DNA of 64,000 bases from Antedon mediterranea (Eukaryota; Echinodermata; Crinoidea; Comatulida; Antedonidae). Positions 21,739-33,700 of this stretch are shown here, piece by piece. The notes under the pieces are model-generated. The model was not told where the DNA came from. It saw only the letters and a list, made by a program, of their open reading frames with translations, and searched no databases. The DNA lies in assembly GCF_964355755.1 (NCBI RefSeq), contig NC_092675.1, positions 10,613,312-10,677,311 on the forward strand, in the 5' to 3' direction. The translations under genes and the position numbers were made by a program. Numbering within the stretch: the first letter of the stretch is position 1; the number at the start of each line of letters is the position of its first letter.

Positions 21739-24700
21739 CTGGAAGAAAAAGAAAATGTGCATGTTTAAAAACAATTATTTAGGCATATGTTATCTAACTA
21801 TAGAGTTCACATCATCAACTGTGGTACCACATGATTCACAGGGCTATTTGCTATCTGGTAGTGGACAGGCGTTTTGTGCTGTGGTGACACCCATGTCGGG
21901 CATATTAATAAGGGCTAAAAAAGTTTAAAAGGTTAAAAAAAACCTTGCCTATGTATTTAGCGCGTCAAAAAAACACATCCGCCTACTGACTGGAATATTT
22001 TTGGCAAACATATATTAGGTATATTAAGTATGTGGGTATTCAATATTTAAGCACCCATGCCTCAGCCACAGTGTAGTCTAAACATTTCTTCTTTCTAGTT
22101 GCATCTCTAAATTGAATGGTTCCTTTCATGGTAATTTATACTTTTGTAATACTATTAATTGCATTTACATGCAATTAGAATCAAACAGGTGAAATATTTT
22201 TTTAAATATAACAATACAATACTTACAGGTAAATATTGGCCAGGATTGTGTTCATATTTTTCTGGATGGTGTAAAAATAGTTGTTGATCATCTTCAGTTG
22301 TTTTTCTGTATACTGGATTATCAAAGTTCATTGACTTTCTTCTATTCTTAGAGCTTAAATACCTAAAGGAAAATTTAAATGTAAACAAAATTGGTTTTAA
22401 AACAGTATCAAATCAAATGATACAGGAGACTGTAAACATAAAAAAACAAGTACAAGGTAGGTAATTAGTTTGAACATGAGGGCTTGCCTGATCTGACTGC
22501 GACAAAAAACCAACAGTAGGGTACAACGTACATATTTTCCGCGGCGCACAGTGTCTGCAGTGTGGAACTAATTATGTCGCAGCCACAGATAAATCATTAG
22601 ATATCCAGAGCTCAGTATCCTGTTAGATATTGCCTTTGTTTGAAAAACAGAAAGTGTACATACCTCCACCCTACAAAAGCTATAATGATGACAACTATAA
22701 TGATGAAAACCAGACCGCCAACCACTCCACTTATAATGACGGATGGAGCTGTATGTCGTCCCTGGTCTAATGCATCATTATTGGGCACCTCATTTTCATG
22801 GTTGTTGTTTTTATTGGTTACTTTGTTGTCAATGTTGTTGCTCAGTGTGGTAATAGATGGCACACTTGTGGTAACAGGTGGTGGTGTTAATGGATTCTTT
22901 TCAGAGCCATGACATGTTCGAAGATCAGATGTGAGTGAAGAGTTAGAAGGACAAAGACATGAATATTTAGCCGAACCATCGCTGATTTTAGGAGCAGCTA
23001 CACAGAGGTCAGAACATCCACCATTATGTCCTTCACATAAGTTAACAATACCTGTTAAAAAAACAAACCCTCTTTAGCGATCATTATACTATAGTACACA
23101 AAATAATTATCTCAAATTATTATTATTTGCAATAATCATTATAAATGGCTAAAACCACAATATTTGCATAATTGATAGGACATTATAAAAATATAAAACA
23201 TCAAAATAAGACCCCTTACTATATAATAATACAATTATTAAATTGCAATATGAATTTTGAATACTTTAAGATTCAAACCTTATGGAACGAATCATACCAT
23301 GTTTTAGTAATGCAATTATTTTGATTACAACAATATATCTTACCATCTATTTGTTTTTGTGGATGATATATCTGGATATCCATTGGTGAGTAGAGCCTTT
23401 CAACAAGAGTCGTTCGGTTTCCACCATTGAATTTATTAGCTCTAATAATGCTCTCCTTCTGCCAATCAGTCCAGTAGACATAGTCTTCAAATACAGTAAT
23501 TGCAAATGGATGCGGTAGAATAGTATCGGATTGAAGGATGATGCGTCTTGCTTGGCCATTGTAGTCCATACTGTTTAGTGTATGTCTTTTAGCATCAACC
23601 CAGAAGAGAAGATCTTGTACAAGATCAGAAGCAAGACCATTCGGCCAGTCGATGTCTGTGTCAATAAGAGTTACCCTGTGTTGTCCATTCATTCCTGCTC
23701 GTTCAATCTTTGCTGCTTGTCCCCAATCAGACCAGAACATGTACCTGCAAATGTATCAAATATACCATATTTCATATACCTTTTAAAAATTAAATCACCA
23801 ACTGTAAGAAAAATAACTAAGGTGGCCAATGTACTCGTTTATTGTTGGCAAAAATATTTTCATTGTGAACAGATTTACTTACCCTACTCTTGGGTCAATA
23901 GTGATAGCTCTAGGCTCATCTAGATTTTCAGAAATCAGAATGGCACGTTTGCTGGGATCTTCAAGACTTGCTACTTCAATGGTGTTGGTACCAGCATCTG
24001 TCCAATACATATTTCGGTATACCCAGTCAATACAGATGCCATCTGGTGTGTTGGCTACAGTGATAACAGGTTCAGGTTCACCGCTGCCATTGATGTTGGT
24101 ACGGAAGATCTGTTCAAGGTTCACGTCGGTCCAGTAAACTTGTTCATTCTTTATGTCATAATCAAGAGCAACGGCACTTCTCTGATGGTCCACAATCATT
24201 CTGTATTCCTTCTTTCTCGGGTCATATTCACGTAAATCAACACGGTTTGCAAAGATGACCAGTGGGTCAGGACCGATTGCTCGGCAGTATGAATCGTGTT
24301 CAAGAAAATAACCTGGCTTGCAGAAACATTTATAGCCACCATTAAGGTTAGTGCATTCTTGGCTGCAAACCTTTGGATTAAATTGCTTACATTCATCAAT
24401 ATCTATGCACTGGTTCACCTCATTCAACTTAAAACCAGAAGAGCAGGAACAGTAAAAGCCAATGTTTAAGTCATGGCAAATGGCACTGTTGCTACAGTTG
24501 TGTGTATTTGTGCTACATTCATCAACATCTGTAAATAAAATAATAGTATAACTGTTAAATAGAAAATTCTCTTTCAATTTAGAAATATATAAATAATTAA
24601 TGTTTACGAGTGCAATGGCACAAATATTTTCAAGGTGAAAATAGAACATTTTATTTTTCAAATGAAAATTGCTGTTCCACTGGATGAATATTGATACATC

Positions 24701-27700
24701 ACTACCTTAAAATGATAACAAGAATCAACATACATAATACCATATAATGCACTGCATATCAGGTGTACCCACCTAGCTATAGTCGCAAAACTGGCAGTTG
24801 CCATTTTTTGTTCTAAACCTAAGGAGATATATATATTCAATGGCTAAACAGAAAAACTTACTACACTTAGAGGGATCTTCATCTGATCCATCGCCACAGT
24901 CTGGCTGACCATTGCAAGTCTTGGCCGCATTTATACATTTGCCATTGTTGCAACGGAAATCATCATTTGTATTGCATTCTTTAGGAGCTGTAAAGAATTT
25001 TAAATTAATTGTTTTATCAAGATGAAGTATACTATCCAAAATATGGCAGAAAATGAGTAAGTAAAATGTCCGTTGGAACAACTTTTTGTCGGAGATGTTC
25101 CCATCATCCTACCATACATCTTCGTTATTGAAAATTGAGCTAATTGGCAGTAGAAAATTAGAAAGTATAAATGTAGTGATTTACTTACCAGTAGGACATA
25201 AAACATGTTCATCTGAATTGTCTGTGCAATCAGCATGTCCATCACATTCACGGATTCCATCAATACATTCTCCATTAGTACAGGTAAACTGTGTTTCATA
25301 ACAGGTGACCACAGCTGTTTACAAAAGAAACAAATATTTAATGATAACACTTAACAAAAAATGACTTGTTTAGAACAGCAATTTCATCTAAATGTAAATG
25401 TGGGAGAATAACTTACAGGGCTGAATTTTGCACAACTATCTTTCCCCTGAAGTGTCATAAAGCTACCATCAAACAGCGCTCTTTTGTCTGTTCACATTGG
25501 CCACTCAATTAACCTCATTAATGCCAATGCTATTTTTACAATGTTTTTATTATACCAAAATATTGTTTAATACAATAAAATGCACACTTACGACATCCAC
25601 TTTCATCAGAACCGTCGGTGCAGTCACGTCCTCCATCGCATTTCCAACTTGTGTGAATGCATTCCCCATTATTACATTCAAACTCGCGATTTGAACAATG
25701 GCTGTGGTGTGGCGTTGGGGTACATTGGTCGCTGGATTCATCAGACAGGTCAGGACAATCATAGTCTGCATCACACTTCCATCGTTCAGGAATGCAATGG
25801 GAGTTATTGCACATGAATTCATTGGGGGCACATGTGATTGGAGGGCAAGACAGTTCATCGCTGTTATCACCACAATCATCGTCTAGGTCACACACCCAAC
25901 GATTTGTGATACATTTTCCATTTGAACAGGTGAATTCATCAGCAGTACATGTTACAGCATCTAAATATAAATTTATAATTTAGATTTTAGGGGGCTTTTA
26001 GTAAAATTACAAATTCTACAAGATATGTATTAAGAGGGCGATAAACACTTGATAGGGTATGTTTCTACTGCATACTGTAGCGCTGAATAAACCGCATTTC
26101 TGCTCCCAAAAAAACTGTTTAAATTTGTGGTTGGTGTTGAATAGTGTTAAAATTACCCAAAATGCAAAGCAATCTGACAGTAAAATGTTCAAGATACTAA
26201 AGTTTCCAATATTAATCATTATTTTGCGATGCAGCTAAAAGTTGCAGTGATAACCGGTTAAATCGTGTTTTAACACCAAATCAATTGGGATGTTTTAAGC
26301 GTTATTTCCAGGCTGCTATTAAACCGGTTATTGAAAATTTGTCCCATTTCTGCTGCCAAGAAATTGGGGTTAATTTATTCACACAGTTATTAATCAGCTA
26401 TATTTTCTCAGCAGAAACAGAACCATAAAATGTTACTTACCACAGTTAGCTTCATCGGCACCATTGTCACAATCTGGGTCACGATCACATTGCCATGTTG
26501 CAGGAATACAAATGCTACCTTCCCCACAACTAAATTGGTCTGGTCTACAAGTTCTTGCTTCTACAACAATTAAAATACACAATGTAGAGATTATTATGGT
26601 ATTGGTTACAATACAATTGTGGCAATGCATTGAATAATTATCAATAGAAAAAATAGTTGCTATAGCCCCCTTGTACATGACAAAATAACAATGTTTCAAA
26701 AAATGTATGTAGTTCTTAATACCAATAGCTTAGTCTTCGTTTTATGTTGAACTGTAAAAGATTAAAAGTTATAACTCCAGTCTCTTGTGTAACAAAGTTA
26801 ATAAATACCACATTGATCATACTTGGCAAAAACAAGTTTTTTAACAACTGTACACTCCTTAAGTTGATGCCAATTCTATTAATGAATATTATGGTTTAAA
26901 GGAATGTCATTATACTGTATTTGTATTATTAAATAAATACATTACAGTTTACACAACAATGTGATGTTAAACTACAAAATCCTTAAACCCCTCAAGACAT
27001 GCTGAAATAAATTCCATGTGACCTCTATACAGGATCATAACCTTATAACCTTCACAAGTGGTTACAGTCTTAGTGGAGCCATATTTTAAAGTCTTTATGA
27101 CCGAAACCATGGCGTGAAGAATTCTTTACTTCATGACCTTACTAAATAACCATTATTAAGTTCATAAAATTAAATATTTATTTAAAACATTTATATACTA
27201 TAATTAAAAAGTAAACTAAGGAAATCTGAGAAAAATCTATTATTTTGTAATGTCTCCGTTTCCCTCTCTGAAACAAATTAAACTTTAAAATATGTTTTTC
27301 CCACATATTTTCCCTATCTCGCACCAATAGTCTAGCTTCATCACTGTTTACCAATAATAATTATTAATGCGCTAACACTAATAGAATTGATTGTTGAACT
27401 ACAAAGACAAATAAAATTATCACACAAGAGTTATGGCATCATATTATAAAGATCATACCACCATGTCATCAGTCCAAAGTTTAAGTTTCTATTTCATTAT
27501 GTTACAAATTTTTATTGATTTGTCAATACAATACAGCCAAGCCTATTGGCTGCGAATTTTCACAATGACTGATAGGAAAAAAGGGAAACTAAAGTTCAGT
27601 TACTTCTAAAGCGACTTACTACAAACAAGACAAATCATGCATTCTCTATCATAACAATTTCAAATAAAATTTCAAAAGTGTCCTAATAAAATCATACAGA

Positions 27701-30700
27701 GGGGATCATTTTTCAATAATCACAAAATTAAAATAAGTGATAAAAATCATACTGTATTCATTCAAAAATAACTTTGCTTTGTTTGAAAGTACTTGTTTTA
27801 CTTTTAATCTATGTATAAATAAATGTGTTTCTAATAAAAAAATTAATGAAGTACAGTAGTTGCAGAGAAACCAAAGATCTAAAATCCTGTTGAGCCGAAT
27901 TCCATGCCATAAAATTTGGTTGGAATGTCTGCTGATAGCTCGAAATATGAACAAATTCATTATTGATCGAAATGTTGATTTGTTTGGCTATTCTAAAAGA
28001 ATATGGGATCGGCTACCAGTATGATGATCCTCATTTTTCAGTCAAGCTTGAGGACCAGAATAAATACCAAATTACTTACGACATATTTTGGAATTTTCAT
28101 CAGACTGGTCATTGCAGTCAGGGTCTCCATCACATTGCCATCTGCTTGGAATACATTCCTGATTGCTACAAGTAAACTCTGTCGCACTGCATGTATTTTT
28201 AACTGTTAGTAAAACAAAAAGATACACAATTGATAAAAAATTGTTATAAAAACTTTTGTCGGATTTGTCTTTTGAAAATTGTAGGTGTTGCAAATTGCAC
28301 TCCTCAATACATTCAGGGGTGTGCTGTTTGTATTTCGGTGTGTAGTAGAAGTTTACCAAATTTTAAGTGTGTTGTAAATCACATTGGGGCAGGGCAGTAG
28401 GTGAGTGATCTTACTCACTCACCTCAAAAGGCAAGGCCTAATTTGTTTACCATGGACCAAGTCAATAAAGTACTCTTGTAATCTTATTCCTGTTTTGTTA
28501 GCAAGATATCATATCCCTTCTATGTATTGTAAATATACACAGTTTGATAAAGCACTTAACAAATCCATAAAAGATTGCTTGTCAAACAAAACAACTATAT
28601 AATAATTTGCCTTAAATATGTAAGGTATTCAATATAAAACCAGAAAAGTTAAGCTTTGCCAATTTACCAAGAATACAATTTCCTTTTCAGCGTGTCTTTT
28701 CTCCCACTGTTGAAAGAAAATCTACAGTATAGTCTGGAAGAAAGGCTTTATTGTGTCGCGGCCAAAACAAACACTGAAAACACCCGCATGTATTCAGCAT
28801 ATTTATGCATAGAAATTGTACTAACTCACTGCAGCTTGACTACACAAGTAATGCTGATTTAGCGAGCTAAGTAACTTCAACAAAATTCTTTCAGCAATAG
28901 ACTATTTTAAAAACAACATTTAAAATAACAGCGAGCATTTAAATATAAATCTAACTACAGTATACCATATCAGCTTAATACTTAATACTAGTCACAAATC
29001 ATCTACTGAAAAAACAAAAAAACGCTTCCAGATATCTTACATAAAAATGGAAGTTTCCTTCTGCCTGGAATTACACGGGGAATACGATGAGACAAAATTC
29101 CTCGCTCAACTCTAGTATTAGGCACTTCTTTGTCGGTATGTTTATTGGTGCTAAGACTACCAACACAAACTAAAATTGACACAAATAACAAGTATTCCTT
29201 GGTAGACATCTTTGGCAATATTGCTTGTGGTACAAAATCAAGGTTAAAAGAAACCAAAATCAAAACTTGCTTATCTGCTACCAATATCACGACTGAAATG
29301 CATCAGTGATCCCTTCTATATAGCAACAGGATTTAGTATTTACATTCTACATTCTTATTGGCATCGCCTACTACACCTATCTCTACCATGGTCATGGTTC
29401 ACTTCACACACAAAAATACTGCATCACCTCACAGGTTGTGATTGGTTATCGCAATGGTCTGACTATAAGACAACCAATCATCAACCTTGGCTCATAGTAA
29501 GACTATGAATGGGTGAAAACTAAACATATCAAAGAAATTTTAGATGACTACTTCCTCTTAAGCTGTATTATTAGTAAATAAAATCTACCCACACTAATAT
29601 TATTAGCTCAAATAATTAGATAATTAAAACCAACTTTGTATTTAAAAGACATGACTCTTAAACCATACCTACCATCAACATTTTTAGAATTTAATTATTA
29701 TATTAGTTATCGCGAAACAAGCATCAACCAACAGGTACAGTAACATGACTTTTGATACTACAGTACAGTAGGTAAAGTATTAATTATTAACTTCTTTTCG
29801 CAGCATGAGAGCAATTATCATTGCATTATATGTTTTTTTTTTGTTCCAGTGGTTTCCTAAAAACCTGTTTGGGCAAGATTTAATTATCCTGTTTGCTGCC
29901 CTCATCTTTTGAATAATGTATTATAATCAGACCACTTTTTTTATTGACAACTCTGCATTATAATGCAAATTAGTCTCTATGCTAAATTTAATGAATGGTG
30001 GTGAAGTTGAAATGGTATTGATTAGTTGGTAGCATAGCTTCACAATTGAAATTTATATAACATGTATTTTTATGCATCAGTAATTAAAAGTAAAAGTTAG
30101 ATTCCTTGGGGTTGAATAACAAACTCAAACCCTTTTTAGGCTAGGCACAGTAGCTAGATAATAGCCGGCAAGCCTCTCTACACTCGGAAAAGATGGCTAA
30201 AATGCGTTTTTTTTTTCATTTGGTCATTATACTGTATATTATTAACAGTGGCAATGCTACAAGCACGCCAAGGCAAAAATGCCTTTGCAAAATTAGTGAA
30301 AGGCCCAACATTTTCTTTCACAAAATCAATATTTTTAGAGCAAAATTAAAAATTTTATTTTTGGTTTAATAATGTGTGGTGCCTTTAGTTTCAAAGTTGC
30401 AATATTGTTTAGCATGTTCATTTCAAAACTAGCAAATGTTTGCTAGAATTTTGTAATTTGGGAAAAAATAGGCTTACAGTAGGCACGCTAGCCGCTATAT
30501 AATGTCGTCAATGGCTATTCAGAACCAATTTGATGAAAACAATTGTTACATCTACTGTACATGTCAACACTGTACATACGTCAAGGAAAACCGGAATAGC
30601 AGCACTATGAATCATGTGATAAAGTAGCACAGTTGATAAAAATGTGTGTTATAAACAGCAAGCATTGTCCAAACACATTAACTACGCTCACCCTAAGGTC

Positions 30701-33700
30701 AAATTTTCTTTCGCAAAATTTGCAAAAGGTCTGCAATTTTTTTTCCGCAAAATTGAAAATTCTTTAGCAAATTTTAAAAACCATGAAAATGGCTAAATTT
30801 ATTGGTAGATACATGAAATAAATATATAGATTGTTGTCTTGTATTGTTTTTATCTTTATTCATTCAAAATTGATGATAAAAATACAAATAAAACATGACC
30901 CATTAAAATATGTTAGGCCTACTGTATCTACTGCAGCCTCACCGACCTGACGCGATACCAGTCGCCACGGCCATAACTTATAGGAGGCCTATTCAACGGT
31001 TGACTAGGCCTATGCCACAGCCGAGTCATGTATGATCGCCGTCGGGCCTCTATCAATTATCAGCATATGCAGCCTGCCTGGATAAAGTTTTTTATCACAA
31101 ACAATATGAATTAATAAATAGTTTTCGTTTGTGTTTTATGCTTCTTATTCACTCGCGAAAACATTGTAACACACCACAAACGAACTACGACGTCGGCGGA
31201 ATGTCCATGCATCATGTTTGTTATTGCGCGATATTTTCATCAGATACACATGCGCAGTTTGTTTGTAATTACAATTACTGTGCATGTCTATGCATAAAAG
31301 AAATTCTCCTTAGTCGGCCGCGTGTACATTTACAGACAACGCGATTTACAACTACTCGTCTGTACAATTAGTAAGCCTCCTAACGGAAAACTCGTTTTAA
31401 TTTATTCGAATGACGCAAAAAAAAGTCATTGTTAGCAAGTACTGCAACGCAACATCGCTGTCAATTATTATAGAATGGCGACGGCGGCGACAAAGTCGTT
31501 GTGGTTTGCATAAAACTTTAATATTTGAAGCCTAACTAAGCGGACGAAGTTTGAGTTTTTAAGGAAAAATTATTTTCGCAAGTTTTGCGAATGATATAAT
31601 TTTTTTTTCCGCGAATTGACAACTCCAATCGCAAATTGCAAAAATGCGAATGGGCAGCTTGAGCATAAATTAAATCATGTGTATTTAATACGTCGCTGAT
31701 GATTACATCAGTCACGTGATTATAGAATACGCAATTATCAATTTAGCGATTTAACTAAATAAATCTTTTGACTACACATTGGTTGAAGAAGCACTGTTTT
31801 ATAGGGTTCGTAATACTAAACACCCCCATAATTGATGGACTCCACCACAAAGGATTCATCAAGCAAGAAAAAAGTCACCAAAGAAATGCCGTTTTCAAAC
31901 TATTAATTTAGCGACGATGATCAGCTGGCCCACCATTAATTTTTTAGAATAGCATCTTTTTCATTTTCGTACACTACGTCGTGCTATGTTTTTTTTTAGG
32001 TTTGCGGGGTTTAGCAATTTACTTTTTAACCAAAAAATGATGTTTTACCCCAAAAATAAAAATAACGAGTATTTTTGTACAGTACACTACACGATTCACT
32101 GACTTTTATGTTGGTTCGAAGGGTTTGCTCGTCTTTCTGGAGGTTTGCGATGTTTAGCAAAACCCATACATAGAATACAAACTAAACACAATATAAAGTC
32201 ACTTCTTTCTAAACAGGCCCTACAGTACATTAGTCGGGATATATTTATTATTTTTTTCAATTCAACTTTTATTTCAGACAATTGTCCATATGGTATAATA
32301 CATTACAAAAAAAAAGATGAAGGAGCAACTTTTATCTATTGGTATATAATGACTCTCCATTTGAATCCATCAACAAATATTTATATACAGTACAAATTAA
32401 CATTCTGTTTTCGCTTTTCATTTTTCTTGTAAGAAATCGGTTGTAAGAAATCGGTAAGTCGAAATCCTCAAATATTCATAAAATGATGAAATATTGTTTT
32501 CCACAAACAAATTCGACTCCGCCCAAGTCGAAATTCGCGTACAGTAAGTAAAAAAATAAAAATAGAAAGTAAAATATTTATGAAAGTCCAAATTCTTTCC
32601 TATACATTAGTCATTACTGTGTAATTATTATTGTAAGTCAAACTATCGCGACTAGTGAGTGGACCTAGAATTTTTTTTACAAATCTGCAAGTCAAAGTTT
32701 GCATAACTCAAACTTTTTATACCACTCCCATTAGATTTGACTAAGGCAGAGTGTACTGTAGTTTTATTACAACTAGGAGTTTGCCTGTTTGATGTAATTA
32801 ATATTAAAAAGTATAACATTTCACATTTAGCCTAGAGTACAGAATTATTAATCAGATTGAGAATAGTAAAAACACAAGGGTGCTAAAATCTTAACAAGTA
32901 CAGTACAGTACAGAATTTCTTGTATGAGGTGATCACTTTGGAGGAAATTAATACTTTGACCTCTGTACAGTGGAAAAATTGCATTGTACAATATTACTCA
33001 TGAACAAATTTCTTTTATTGAAACTACACCTTTACACTAGTATACAGTAAAACATACAACAAAACAGATTCTATTTTTTTAAAACCTACCTACTCAATCT
33101 CAGTAAATTTAAACAAGTGTAACATACTACACATTCTTACTTAATTGCATAATTTAACTTAGTTAGATTGATAATCAGTACTTTTATAATTTCATGTAGG
33201 AAGGAATTTATAAAGTAAAATTCATTCATTCAGGCAAAAACATTCTTCAAATAATTCTAGCTGCATATTATGAAGGTGTGTTAGCAATTGACCAATCAGA
33301 TCACAGCTACAAAAGGGCTGGTCATGCATCATTCAGCCTGACCAATCAGGTGAATTTACAGTTTACTACTCAGACTCTACACTTTGAGTCTAGTGCATGC
33401 AGTGCCACAGCATTTATAAACCAGGAAAAAGGGAAATATAGGCTAGGCCTAGTCCTGGTTTCTATAAATGTTTGTATAATTTATAAACTTTTAACCAATG
33501 TGCATACAAAATTATCACAATTGGCATTCTTTTATAATTTAATGAAAAAATTGCAATTGAGGAAATTGCATTTATGCATACCACAATCTTGCTCATCAGA
33601 TCCATCTCCACAATCATTTTCACCATCACATTTCCAAACTGCAGGTATACATCTGTCTGTCCGACATTGAAATTGGTCAGGGCCACATCCACCTAAATAA

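Noticed and set aside
25400-25500. Possible extra exon of gene A before a GTAAGT at about 25413
   Set aside because: The upstream sequence has no LDLa pattern, and the neighbouring exons already join in frame without it.
23582-25983. Several long plus-strand frames opposite gene A
   Set aside because: They are antisense shadows of the cysteine-rich exons and do not encode recognisable proteins.
30270-31670. A complete transposon with TTCGCAAAATTTGC repeats in intron 2
   Set aside because: The proposed ends match over only a few bases and no target duplication is visible, so I note only diverged repeats.
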